From Pseudonocardia phyllosphaerae (GTDB lineage Bacteria > Actinomycetota > Actinomycetes > Mycobacteriales > Pseudonocardiaceae): 64,000 nucleotides of DNA. The position numbers and the translations under genes were made by a program. Within the stretch, counting starts at the first letter, position 1. The number at the start of each line of letters is the position of its first letter. Under the pieces are notes generated by a model. The model was given only the letters and a program-made list of their open reading frames with translations. It was not told where the DNA came from and made no database searches. The stretch is taken from the NCBI RefSeq assembly GCF_046546475.1, contig NZ_JBKGXS010000005.1, forward strand, positions 296,766 to 360,765, read 5' to 3'. This document shows positions 8,675 to 16,857 of the stretch, in pieces.

Positions 8675-10273
8675 ATGACGACGACACAGGTGATCGTGGT
8701 GGGTGCCGGCCCGACCGGGCTGGCGACGGCGGGCGAGCTGGCCCGGCAGGGAGTGGCGGTGACCGTCCTCGACGGCGCAGCCGGTCCCGCGGCCGGTTCG
8801 CGAGGAAAGGGGATCCAGCCCCGCACCCTGGAGCTGCTCGACCGGTGGGGGGTGGCCGACCGGCTCGTCTCGCTGGGCCGGTCCCGGTTGCGGGTGATGC
8901 GGTGGACCACCGACGACGACGGCGAGCCCGTCGGCGTCGAGGAGAGCCTCACGGTGGGGCGCACCCGGACCGACGCGCGCTGGGACCGCAGCCTGGTCCT
9001 GCCGCAGTGGCGGGTCGAGGAGGTGCTGCGCGACCACCTCGCCGGGTTCGGTGTGCCGGTCCGCTGGGACTCGCGGGTCGCGTCGCTGAGCCAGGACACC
9101 GCGGGCGTGCGGGTGGTGCTCGACGACGGCACCGAGCTGACCGCGGACTACCTCGTCGGGGCCGACGGCGGATCCAGCACCGTGCGCCACCAGCTCGGGG
9201 TGTCGTTCCTGGGGGAGACCCGCGAGGACGTGCGGCTGCTGCTCGGCGACCTCGTCGTCGAGGGCCTGGAGCGGGACAGCTGGCACCAGTGGGCGCCGTT
9301 CGTGGCACTGTGCCCGCTGGCCGGGACCGACACGTTCCAGTTCCAGTCCACCGAGGGCGTCGACATCCCGGGGCCGCTGACCCCCGAGGTCTACCAGCAG
9401 GTGCTCGACGACGCCGGTGCCGGGCACGTCCGGGTCCGCGAGGTCCGCTGGAGCTCGCGGTGGCGGCTCAACGTCCGCATGGTCGAGCAGTACCGGGTGG
9501 GGCGGGTGTTCCTCGCCGGCGACGCCGCGCACGTCCACTCGCCCGCCGGCGGACAGGGCATGAACACCGGCATCGGCGACGGCATCAACCTCGGCTGGAA
9601 GCTCGCCGCGGTGCTGCACGGGGCGCCGGAGTCGTTGCTGGACAGCTACACCGCCGAGCGGCTGCCGATCGCTGCCGGGGTGCTGGGGCTCTCGACCGAG
9701 CTGCTGGGCCGCGGCCTGACCCGGCGCGGCGCCCAGGGCGAGACGGCGTTACAGCTGGATCTGTCCTACCGCGACGGCCCGCTCGCCGCGGCCCCGGACG
9801 ACGGGGTGGGGTGCGATGGTGCGGAGACCGGTGACGTGGAGGCCGGTGGTCCGCCGGCGAGCGGTGCGCGGGCCGGGGATGTGCAGGCCGGGGACCGCAT
9901 GCCCGACCCCGTCGTGCGCGACGCCGACGGCCGCCGCATCCGCCTGACGGCGGCCTGGCGGTCGGCGGACACCGGGTGGGCGCTCGTCGGCTTCGGCAGC
10001 ACCCCGGACGCACCCGCCGGGGTGCGGGCGGTGACCGTGCTGCCGCCGGGATCCGCCGCCACCGGTGCGGACACGGTCGTCGACCACCTCGGGCACGTCG
10101 CCGACGCCATCGCCCCGCGCACCGGTGAGCTGGTGCTGGTCCGCCCGGACAACTACGTCGCCCTGCGGACCACCGACCCGGCGCGGGTCACCGCGTACCT
10201 GGCCGGGGTGCTGCCGCCCGCCCCGGGCTGCGGTGCTGTTGATCAGCACGCGAACGCCGCGGTGGCTGAATGA
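8675..10273 (+). CDS. FAD-dependent class A aromatic monooxygenase
   Basis: This 532-residue group A flavoprotein hydroxylase carries the dinucleotide fold GAGPTG at residues 10-15, the DG motif (YLVGADGGSSTVR, about 160-172), and the second FAD motif VFLAGDAAHVHSPAGGQGMNTGIGD (about 279-303). The C-terminal third resembles the thioredoxin-like tail of the MhpA/PgaE branch. Such enzymes hydroxylate phenolic or polyketide substrates using NAD(P)H and O2. The ATG at 8675 is favoured because the open frame upstream runs antisense through the divergent tetR. Residues 345-385 are a low-complexity insert (GAETGDVEAGGPP...). The substrate is unknown; neighbouring HelD suggests, weakly, a link with rifamycin-type compounds. 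Confidence 0.9.
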   Translation: MTTTQVIVVGAGPTGLATAGELARQGVAVTVLDGAAGPAAGSRGKGIQPRTLELLDRWGVADRLVSLGRSRLRVMRWTTDDDGEPVGVEESLTVGRTRTDARWDRSLVLPQWRVEEVLRDHLAGFGVPVRWDSRVASLSQDTAGVRVVLDDGTELTADYLVGADGGSSTVRHQLGVSFLGETREDVRLLLGDLVVEGLERDSWHQWAPFVALCPLAGTDTFQFQSTEGVDIPGPLTPEVYQQVLDDAGAGHVRVREVRWSSRWRLNVRMVEQYRVGRVFLAGDAAHVHSPAGGQGMNTGIGDGINLGWKLAAVLHGAPESLLDSYTAERLPIAAGVLGLSTELLGRGLTRRGAQGETALQLDLSYRDGPLAAAPDDGVGCDGAETGDVEAGGPPASGARAGDVQAGDRMPDPVVRDADGRRIRLTAAWRSADTGWALVGFGSTPDAPAGVRAVTVLPPGSAATGADTVVDHLGHVADAIAPRTGELVLVRPDNYVALRTTDPARVTAYLAGVLPPAPGCGAVDQHANAAVAE

Positions 10274-10279
10274 CCGTGA

Positions 10280-10345
10280 TGATCGACGTCTGCGAGGGAT
10301 CCGGTGCCACATCCGGCACCGGATCCCTCGGTCGCGACGATCATG
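10280..10345. repeat. 65-66 bp palindromic element, copy 3 (intergenic, intact hairpin)
   Basis: This is the best-preserved copy. Perfect 16 bp arms at 10293-10308 (CGAGGGATCCGGTGCC) and 10315-10330 enclose the 6 nt loop ACATCC. Outer boxes TGATCG (10280-10285) and CGATCA (10338-10343) form a second, shorter inverted repeat. It lies between the convergent monooxygenase and DinB genes and reaches the DinB stop codon, so it may also act as a bidirectional terminator. Confidence 0.8.
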
Positions 10346-10925
10346 CGCTCAGCGCGGGCCCCGCCCGGTAGAGATCCCGCAGCAGCGCGATCTCCGCGCC
10401 GTGGTGGATGACCTCGCGGTGGATGTGCAGCACCAGCGTCGCCAACGGCGCCTCGGCGTACGGCCCCTCGGCGGGACCGCAGGGCCGGGCGAGGCCGTCG
10501 GCGCCCAGCGCGGTGACGCCGTCGAGCCAGCGGTCGTACTGCTCGTCGAGCTGGGCGAGGGCCTCGCCGGCCGTGCCGGGGTAGCGGTACGAGAAGTAGT
10601 CGATCTCCGGGCCGCCGAAGTGGGCGTGCACCCGCATCCCGAACACCCCGACGACGAGGTGCGCGATCCGCCAGGCGATCGTCGTCACCGGCGGCGGCTC
10701 GGGCTGCGGGAACGCGAAGTCGATGACGAAGTCCCCGGCCCCGGCGCCCGGCGGGGTCACCGACTGCCCGCGCGGCCGGACGCTCCACATCCCGGGCACC
10801 GGCTCCCAGAGGTACTCCTCGTCGGTGAGGCCGTCGAGCCGGTCGCGCAGCTGCTGGTCCCAGTGGAAGACGAGCTGGTCGCGGAGCTCGGCGTTCCAGT
10901 CGATCTCGGTGCTCGTGGTGGACAT
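10341..10925 (-). CDS. DinB-family (DUF664-like) four-helix protein
   Basis: This 194-residue protein fits the DinB/YfiT fold, a four-helix bundle that binds a divalent metal through three histidines. Candidate ligands are His in IAWRIAHLVVG and the pair in HIHREVIHHGAEIALLRDLY. The N-terminal helix LVFHWDQQLRDRLDGLTDEEYLWEPVPGMWSVR is the typical opening of actinobacterial DinB relatives, some of which are mycothiol-dependent. The substrate cannot be inferred. Its 3' end lies within the palindromic element shared with the convergent monooxygenase gene. Confidence 0.85.
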   Translation of the reverse strand: MSTTSTEIDWNAELRDQLVFHWDQQLRDRLDGLTDEEYLWEPVPGMWSVRPRGQSVTPPGAGAGDFVIDFAFPQPEPPPVTTIAWRIAHLVVGVFGMRVHAHFGGPEIDYFSYRYPGTAGEALAQLDEQYDRWLDGVTALGADGLARPCGPAEGPYAEAPLATLVLHIHREVIHHGAEIALLRDLYRAGPALSA

Positions 10926-10970
10926 GGCGGGAACGCTACGAGCCCATGCGGACAGCTGCGGTCCGTGAGT

Positions 10971-11717
10971 TCAGCCGACCCGCCGGACCTTCGCAGGGCC
11001 CGTGTCGCGGTAGGTGCGGGCCGCGTCGACCAGCGCCGTCGCGATCCGCAGGTCGTCCGGGCTGCGCTCGGGATGCGACTGCACACCCAGCACCCAGGCC
11101 GGCCCGGCGTACTCGACGGCCTCGATCACGTCCCCGGCGCGCGCGGTGGCCCGCAGCCCCTCGCCGAGCCGGTCGATCGCCTGGTGGTGGTGGCAGCGCA
11201 CCGCCACCGGGCCGTCGCCGAGCAGCCGGGCGAACAACGACCCCGGCTCCGGGGACACCGTCACGGGCGCGTAGACGCCCTGCCCGGCGGAGTGCTCGGC
11301 CGCGACCTGCTCCCCGACGGTGTCGGGCAGGTGCTGGTGCAGCGTCCCGCCGAGCGCCACGTTGAGCATCTGGTGCCCGCGGCACACCCCGAGCACCGGG
11401 ATCCCGCGCTCCAGCGCGCGGCGCAGCACCGCGAGGTCCGCGGCGTCCCGCTCGACGCGCGGGGCGTCGTCGTGGGTGCCCGCGGCGGCGCCGTAGCGGT
11501 CGGCGCCGATGTCCGGACCGCCGGTCACGAGCAGCCCGTCGCAGCGCTGCACGGCGTCCGCGGCGGACGCGGTCGGCGGCAGCAGCACCGGCACCCCGCC
11601 GGCCGCGGACACCATGTCCACGTAGCCGCGCGGCAGCAGCACCGTCTCCTCGTCCTCGACGACCCAGTAGGTGGCGCGTTCGGTGTAGGACGTCAGCCCG
11701 ATCAGCGGCCCGCTCAC
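10971..11717 (-). CDS. Peptidase C26 / gamma-glutamyl-gamma-aminobutyrate hydrolase-like
   Basis: This 248-residue class I glutamine amidotransferase-fold protein has the nucleophile cysteine in VLGVCRGHQMLNVALGG, and histidine and glutamate in VLGVQSHPERS. The N-terminal GLTSYTERATYWVVEDEETVLLPRGYVDMVSAAGGVPVLLPP is characteristic of the PuuD/C26 family, which hydrolyses gamma-glutamyl bonds in polyamine catabolism. The GTG start at 11717 overlaps the recQ stop (GTGA), so it is the second gene of a recQ operon. No other polyamine genes are near, so the substrate is open. Confidence 0.88.
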   Translation of the reverse strand: MSGPLIGLTSYTERATYWVVEDEETVLLPRGYVDMVSAAGGVPVLLPPTASAADAVQRCDGLLVTGGPDIGADRYGAAAGTHDDAPRVERDAADLAVLRRALERGIPVLGVCRGHQMLNVALGGTLHQHLPDTVGEQVAAEHSAGQGVYAPVTVSPEPGSLFARLLGDGPVAVRCHHHQAIDRLGEGLRATARAGDVIEAVEYAGPAWVLGVQSHPERSPDDLRIATALVDAARTYRDTGPAKVRRVG

Positions 11718-13774
11718 GACGCGCTCTCCTGCAGCACCGCGATGACCTGGTCGCCGTAGCGGTTGAGCTTGCCCTCGCCGATCCCGGAGATCGTGCCGAG
11801 CTCGCCGCGGTCGGCCGGCGCCCGTGACGCGATCTCGCGCAGCGTCGCGTCGTGGAAGATCACGTAGGCGGGCACGCCCTGCTCCTTCGCCGCCGCGGCC
11901 CGCCACGACCGCAGCCGCTCGAACACCGGCGCCGCGGCCGCGGACAGCTCCACCTGCGGCTTCGACGACCCGCCGGACCTGCTCCGCGACGACGACCGGG
12001 CCGCCCGCTCGGGCTCGGTGCGCAGCATCAGCGTCTCCTCGCCGCGCATCGCCTGCATCGAGGCGTCGGTGAACCGCAGCGTCGAGTACGGCCCGCCGAC
12101 GGCGAGCAGTCCGCGCGCGACGAGCTGGCGCAGCACGCTGCGCCACTGCGGCTCGGTCAGGTCGGTGCCGACGCCGAACACGCTGAGCTGGTCGTGCCGG
12201 TTCTGCTCGATCTTCTGGGTGCGCTTCCCCAGCAGGATGTCGATCACCTGGCCGGCGCCGAACTCCTGGTTGCGCTCCTTCTTGAGCCGGAAGACCGTGG
12301 ACAGGACCTTCTGCGCGGCCACGGTCCCGTCCCACGACGACACCGGGGTCAGGCAGGTGTCGCAGTTCCCGCAGCGCGATGCCGGGTACTGCTGGCCGAA
12401 GTAGCGCAGCAGCTGCACGCGGCGGCACTCGGTGGTCTCGCAGAGCGCGAGCATCGCGTCGAGGTGCTGCCCGAGGCGGCGCTTGTGCGCGGCGTCGCCC
12501 TCGGAGTCGTCGATCATCTTGCGCTGCTGCACGACGTCCGGGAGCCCGTAGGCCAGCCACGCCGTCGACGGCTCCCCGTCGCGGCCCGCGCGGCCGGTCT
12601 CCTGGTAGTAGCCCTCGACGGACTTCGGCAGGTCCAGGTGCGCGACGAACCGGACGTCGGGCTTGTCGATGCCCATCCCGAACGCGATCGTCGCGACCAT
12701 CACCAGCCCGTCCTCGCGCAGGAACCTGGCCTGGTTGCGCTGCCGGACCGCCGCGTCGAGCCCCGCGTGGTACGGCAGCGCGGCGACACCCTGCGCGGAC
12801 AGGAACTCCGCGGTCTGCTCGACGGACTTGCGGGACAGGCAGTAGACGATGCCTGCGTCGCCGGGGTGCTCGGTGCGCAGCAGGTCCAGCAGCTGCTTGC
12901 GCGGCTCGTTCTTCGGCACGATCCGGTACTGGATGTTCGGCCGGTCGAAGCTCGACACGAACTGGCGTGCGTCGGTGAGCTGCAGCCGCTGCGCGATCTC
13001 GGCGCGGGTGGCCTCGGTCGCCGTCGCGGTCAGCGCGATCCGCGGGACGGCCGGCCAGCGCTGGTGCAGCTCGGAGAGCAGCAGGTAATCGGGCCGGAAG
13101 TCGTGCCCCCACTGCGCGACACAGTGCGCCTCGTCGATCGCGAACAGCGCGATCGTGCCGCGCTCGAGCAGCGAGACGGTGGCGGCGACCTTGAGCCGCT
13201 CCGGCGCCAGGTAGAGCAGGTCCAGCTCCCCGGCGAGGAACTGCTGCTCGACCAGGCGGCGCTCGTCGGGGTCCTGGGTGGAGTTGAGGAACCCCGCGCG
13301 GACGCCGAGGGCGCGCAACGCGTCGACCTGGTCCTGCATCAGCGCGATCAGCGGCGAGACGACGACGCCGACGCCGTCGCGGGCCAGCGCCGGGACCTGG
13401 TAGCACAACGACTTGCCGCCACCGGTCGGCATCAGGACCAGCGCGTCGCCGCCCGCGACGACGGTCTCGACGATCTCCTGCTGGTCCCCGCGGAAGCTGT
13501 CGTAGCCGAAGACGCGGCGCAGGATCTCCTGCGGGTCCGAGCTGCGGAACCGCTCGGCGACCGGCTCCGGCGGTGCCTCCGGTTCCGCACCCGGTCCGGG
13601 TCCGGGGCCCCAGGGGTCGTCCGGCGGGGGCTCGAAGCCGTACTCGTCGTCCGGCTCGGGAGGGAGCGGGATCTCGTCCGGGGCGACCACGTCCCGATCG
13701 TACGAGCCCCGGTACCGCGCCCACGCCCGGTCCCGCGAGTCGGTCCCTGCCGCCGCCGGCGTGGTACCGGTCAC
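11714..13774 (-). CDS. recQ: ATP-dependent DNA helicase RecQ
   Basis: This 686-residue RecQ helicase has Walker A MPTGGGKS (115-122), the DEAH box at 214-217 (FAIDEAHCVAQWGHDFRPDY), and motif VI QETGRAGRDGEPS. The zinc-binding cysteines of the RQC domain appear in CRRVQLLRYFGQQYPASRCGNCDTC. A C-terminal HRDC domain is also present (ERLRSWRAAAAKEQGVPAYVIF ... GIGEGKLNRYG). An acidic, proline-rich N-terminal extension of about 75 residues precedes the helicase core and is longer than in enterobacterial RecQ. It unwinds recombination and repair intermediates. It is divergent from fgd. Confidence 0.95.
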   Translation of the reverse strand: MTGTTPAAAGTDSRDRAWARYRGSYDRDVVAPDEIPLPPEPDDEYGFEPPPDDPWGPGPGPGAEPEAPPEPVAERFRSSDPQEILRRVFGYDSFRGDQQEIVETVVAGGDALVLMPTGGGKSLCYQVPALARDGVGVVVSPLIALMQDQVDALRALGVRAGFLNSTQDPDERRLVEQQFLAGELDLLYLAPERLKVAATVSLLERGTIALFAIDEAHCVAQWGHDFRPDYLLLSELHQRWPAVPRIALTATATEATRAEIAQRLQLTDARQFVSSFDRPNIQYRIVPKNEPRKQLLDLLRTEHPGDAGIVYCLSRKSVEQTAEFLSAQGVAALPYHAGLDAAVRQRNQARFLREDGLVMVATIAFGMGIDKPDVRFVAHLDLPKSVEGYYQETGRAGRDGEPSTAWLAYGLPDVVQQRKMIDDSEGDAAHKRRLGQHLDAMLALCETTECRRVQLLRYFGQQYPASRCGNCDTCLTPVSSWDGTVAAQKVLSTVFRLKKERNQEFGAGQVIDILLGKRTQKIEQNRHDQLSVFGVGTDLTEPQWRSVLRQLVARGLLAVGGPYSTLRFTDASMQAMRGEETLMLRTEPERAARSSSRSRSGGSSKPQVELSAAAAPVFERLRSWRAAAAKEQGVPAYVIFHDATLREIASRAPADRGELGTISGIGEGKLNRYGDQVIAVLQESAS

Positions 13775-13897
13775 CGCCGGAGGGTGTCGTCGGCACCGGC
13801 GGGCTGCGGAACGGTCCGTGCGGGTGTAGCAAGGCTCGCAGGGACAGCGGCGTACCCACCGGTCGCGCCGCAGCGATCACGCACGAAGGACTCATCC

Positions 13898-14902
13898 GTG
13901 GATCTCAAGATCGGATACAAGGCGTCGGCCGAGCAGTTCGGCCCCCGCGACCTCGTCGAGTACGCGGTGCTGGCCGAGGAGCTCGGCCTCGACAGCGTCT
14001 GGGCGTCGGACCACTTCCTGCCGTGGCGGGACAACGGCGGGCACGCCCCCGCGGCGCTGCCGTGGATGGCCGCCGTGGGGGAGCGCACGAACCGGGTGCA
14101 GATCGGCACCTCGGTGCTCACCCCCACCTTCCGCTACAACCCCGCCGTGCTCGCCCAGGAGTTCGCGACGATGGCGCTGCTGACCGGCGACCGGGTCGCG
14201 CTCGGCGTCGGCACCGGTGAGGCGCTCAACGAGATCGCCGTGTCCGGGCGCGAGTGGCCGGAGTTCAAGGAGCGGTTCGCCCGGCTGCGCGAGGCCGTGA
14301 AGATGATGCGCGCGCTGTGGACCGAGGACACCGTGTCCACCGAGGGCGAGTACTACACGTTCGTCGACGCGACGATCTACGACAGGCCCGAGCGGCCGGT
14401 CCCGATCTACGTCGCCGCCGGTGGCCCGATGGTCGCCCGTTTCGCCGGCCGGTTCGGCGACGGCTTCATCTGCACCTCGGGCAAGGGCATGGAGCTCTAC
14501 ACCGACAAGCTGCTGCCCGGCGTCGAGGAGGGCGCGCAGAAGGCAGGCCGCGACGCCGCCGGCATCGACAGGATGATCGAGATCAAGATCAGCTACGACC
14601 GGGACCCGGAGGCCGCGCGGGAGAACTGCCGGTTCTGGGCGCCGCTGTCGCTGACCCCGGAGCAGAAGAACTCGGTCAGCTCCTCGCAGGAGATGGAGCG
14701 CCTCGCCGACGAGCTGCCGATCGAGCAGGTCACGAAGCGGTGGATCGTCGCGTCCGACCCGGACGAGGCCGTCGCGCAGATCAAGCCCTACGTCGACGCC
14801 GGGCTCAACCACCTCGTCGTCCACGGGCCGGGGGACGACCAGCGCCGGTTCCTGACCCAGTTCACCGAGGACGTCGCGCCGAAGCTGCGGGAGCTCGCGT
14901 GA
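13898..14902 (+). CDS. fgd: F420-dependent glucose-6-phosphate dehydrogenase
   Basis: This 334-residue luciferase-like enzyme closely follows mycobacterial Fgd1. Landmarks are LKIGYKASAEQFGPRDLVEYA, SDHFLPWRDNGGHAP, VGERTNRVQIGTSVLTPTFRYNP, GVGTGEALNEIAVSG, and the late FWAPLSLTPEQKNSV and IEQVTKRWIVASDPDEA. It oxidises glucose 6-phosphate to 6-phosphogluconolactone while reducing coenzyme F420, supplying F420H2 to reductases. The GTG at 13898 has a GAAGGA ribosome site about 8 bp upstream. The next gene overlaps its stop by 4 bp. Confidence 0.95.
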   Translation: MDLKIGYKASAEQFGPRDLVEYAVLAEELGLDSVWASDHFLPWRDNGGHAPAALPWMAAVGERTNRVQIGTSVLTPTFRYNPAVLAQEFATMALLTGDRVALGVGTGEALNEIAVSGREWPEFKERFARLREAVKMMRALWTEDTVSTEGEYYTFVDATIYDRPERPVPIYVAAGGPMVARFAGRFGDGFICTSGKGMELYTDKLLPGVEEGAQKAGRDAAGIDRMIEIKISYDRDPEAARENCRFWAPLSLTPEQKNSVSSSQEMERLADELPIEQVTKRWIVASDPDEAVAQIKPYVDAGLNHLVVHGPGDDQRRFLTQFTEDVAPKLRELA

Positions 14903-15663
14903 GCGCCGTGACCCGCGACGGGCGGGTGCTGCGCTGCCGGATCTCCACCGGCCGGCACGGGACTCTCGACGGCCCGGCGATGGAGGAGGTCACCGCCGCG
15001 CTGGAGTCGCTCGACCCGGCCGGGACCGGCGCGGTACTGGTGCACGGCGACGGCGAGAACTTCTGCACCGGCGGCGACGTGCGCGCCTTCGCCTCGGCCG
15101 AGGACCGCTACGCCTACGTGCACGGCCTCGCCGACACCTTCCACGCCCTGCAGCGCCCCCTCGCGGCCTCGCCGGTGCCGACGGTGGCGAGCGTCCCCGG
15201 CTGGGCCGCGGGCGCGGGCATGAGCGTCGCGCTGGTCTGCGACCTCGCCGTCGGCGGCACGTCGACGCGGATGCGCCCGGCCTACCCGGGGATCGGGTTC
15301 TCCCCGGACGGCGGCATGACCTGGCTGCTGCCGCGGCTGGTCGGGCAGGCCCGCGCCCGGCGGATCCTGCTCACCGACGAGGTCCTCGACGCCGACGCCC
15401 TGACCGGGCTCGGGCTGCTCACCGCGGTCGTGGCCGACGACGCCGTCGCCGACGAGGCCGCGACGCTCGCGCACCGGCTCGCCCAGGGCCCGACCGACGC
15501 GCTCGGCCGGATCCGCGGCCTGCTGGCCCGGACCTGGGACACCGGGTTCGCCGAGCAGCTCGCCGCGGAGGCCGACTCGATCGCGACCTGCGCGTCCGGC
15601 GCGGAGGGTGCCGAGGGGCTGGCCGCGTTCGCGGAGAAACGCCGCCCGGTGTTCCACCCGTAG
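14899..15663 (+). CDS. Enoyl-CoA hydratase/isomerase (crotonase) family
   Basis: This 254-residue crotonase-fold protein has the oxyanion-hole segments ENFCTGGDVRAFA and VPGWAAGAGMSVALVCDLAV. In the region that holds the second catalytic glutamate of hydratases it has YPGIGFSPDGGMTWLLPRLVG, with Asp instead, as in PaaG-type isomerases. This suggests double-bond isomerisation of an acyl-CoA rather than hydration; that is an inference. The GTG start at 14899 overlaps the fgd stop (GTGA), so it is translationally coupled to fgd; GTG 14908 is an alternative start. Confidence 0.88.
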   Translation: MSAVTRDGRVLRCRISTGRHGTLDGPAMEEVTAALESLDPAGTGAVLVHGDGENFCTGGDVRAFASAEDRYAYVHGLADTFHALQRPLAASPVPTVASVPGWAAGAGMSVALVCDLAVGGTSTRMRPAYPGIGFSPDGGMTWLLPRLVGQARARRILLTDEVLDADALTGLGLLTAVVADDAVADEAATLAHRLAQGPTDALGRIRGLLARTWDTGFAEQLAAEADSIATCASGAEGAEGLAAFAEKRRPVFHP

Positions 15664-15672
15664 CGGGTGTGC

Positions 15673-15720
15673 CCGTCAGTGATCTCAGTGATCTCAGCGA
15701 GCTCGGTGAGCTCAGCGAGC
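15673..15720. repeat. 9 bp-period tandem repeat spanning a stop codon
   Basis: GTGATCTCA-type units repeat between the convergent crotonase and BTAD genes. TCA (TGA on the minus strand) recurs at 15676, 15685, 15694 and 15712, and the last is the stop codon of the BTAD gene. The spacing is 9, 9 and 18 bp, so all are in one frame. Confidence 0.7.
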
Positions 15721-16569
15721 GCTGGCGGGCACCCCGGCGGCCAGGCGGCGCCCGGCCGGACGGCTCGCGGCCCGGAAGCCGGGCATGCCGACGCCCCAGC
15801 GCTCCGCGGGGCGGTGCAGGCCGGGCCCGAGCGGCCAGCCGGCGTCGAGCGGGGCGAGCAGGCGGTCCAGCTCGGCGTCGGGGGTGGCGCCGACGCTGTT
15901 GCGCAGCAGCGACTGGAACTCGTCGTACTCGGTGACGGCCTCGGAGACGTGGCCGCCGGCGAGCAGGGCCTCGACCAGCGCGCGCCGGGCGCGGCCGCGG
16001 CTGGGCGCACCGTCCACGGCGCGCCGGGCGACGGCGACGGCGTCGTCGTGCCGGTCGGCGGCGGTCAGCGTGGCGGACAGGCCCTCCAGCGCGGACAGGC
16101 GCAGCTGGCGGAAGCGCTCCCGCTCCACGGCCAGCCAGGTCGAGGTCCACGACGGCAGCACGTCGGCGGTGAGCAGCGTGGTGTCCGGTGCGCCGATCTC
16201 GCGGGCGGTGCGCAGCGCGCTCGCCGCGCTGAGCCCGCGGATGAGCAGCAGGGCCTCGGACAGGTCGGTGGTGACGCCGTCGTCGAGGTGCAGGCGGCCG
16301 CGGTCGTCGGCGGCGAGCAGGCCCGGCACGTCCACGCCGCGCACGGCCTCGTCGAGCAGGCGCGCGGCGGGCTGCGGGCCGACCCCGGCCCACAGGTCGG
16401 CGGCCAGCGCGGCGGTCGGCTGCGGACGCGGGTGGACGGCCAGGTAGGCCACCAGGCGCCGCGAGTCCACCGGCAGCGGGATCGACTTCTCCCCGGCGCG
16501 CAGGCCGAAGGCACCCAGCACGCTGACGTGCGGTACGCGGTGGTCGGGGGGACAACAGACGTCGGACAT
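15712..16569 (-). CDS. BTAD/SARP-type transcriptional regulator
   Basis: This 285-residue protein has an N-terminal winged-helix-like segment (VSVLGAFGLRAGEKSIPLPVDSRRLVAYLAVHP, about 15-60). It is followed by an all-helical bacterial transcriptional activator domain (STWLAVERERFRQLRLSALEGLS ... RRALVEALLAGGHVSEAVTEYDEFQSLL). There is no NTPase or TPR extension, so it is a small SARP-like protein. SARPs activate secondary-metabolite genes, but no such cluster is adjacent and the target is unknown. The ATG at 16569 (MSDVCCPPDHR) follows a purine-rich GGGAAAAGG; the frame stays open upstream to 16749 without conserved sequence. The stop lies in a short tandem repeat. Confidence 0.82.
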   Translation of the reverse strand: MSDVCCPPDHRVPHVSVLGAFGLRAGEKSIPLPVDSRRLVAYLAVHPRPQPTAALAADLWAGVGPQPAARLLDEAVRGVDVPGLLAADDRGRLHLDDGVTTDLSEALLLIRGLSAASALRTAREIGAPDTTLLTADVLPSWTSTWLAVERERFRQLRLSALEGLSATLTAADRHDDAVAVARRAVDGAPSRGRARRALVEALLAGGHVSEAVTEYDEFQSLLRNSVGATPDAELDRLLAPLDAGWPLGPGLHRPAERWGVGMPGFRAASRPAGRRLAAGVPASAR

Positions 16570-16857
16570 GCCTTTTCCCAGGTCTCGGTCACGCGTGGTG
16601 ACGGGCGGTTCTCGCACGTGCGGCCCACTGGTGGTCCGCACGAACCCGGGCGCGCCACCCGGGCGGGAGGCCGCGGGGCGCGGAGAGGGCATGGCGAACC
16701 CCACCTGCACGGACGGCGGGCGTCGTCTCCCGTGCGGTGTTCTCGGCACCCACGATAGCCCAGGCGATGGCCGGGCGTGAGGCCCGGGTGGGCGACCCGC
16801 GGGGCCGTGCGCTGCGCAATCGTCCCCGGAGTTGAGCGGGGGCGGCTCAGGGATGGG
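16570..16857. other. 288 bp gap: upstream region of the BTAD gene
   Basis: This is a non-coding stretch between the end of the MEDS-HATPase gene and the start of the BTAD gene, both on the minus strand. It must hold the BTAD promoter. I see only GC-rich sequence and no clear operator, repeat or RNA. Confidence 0.4.
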
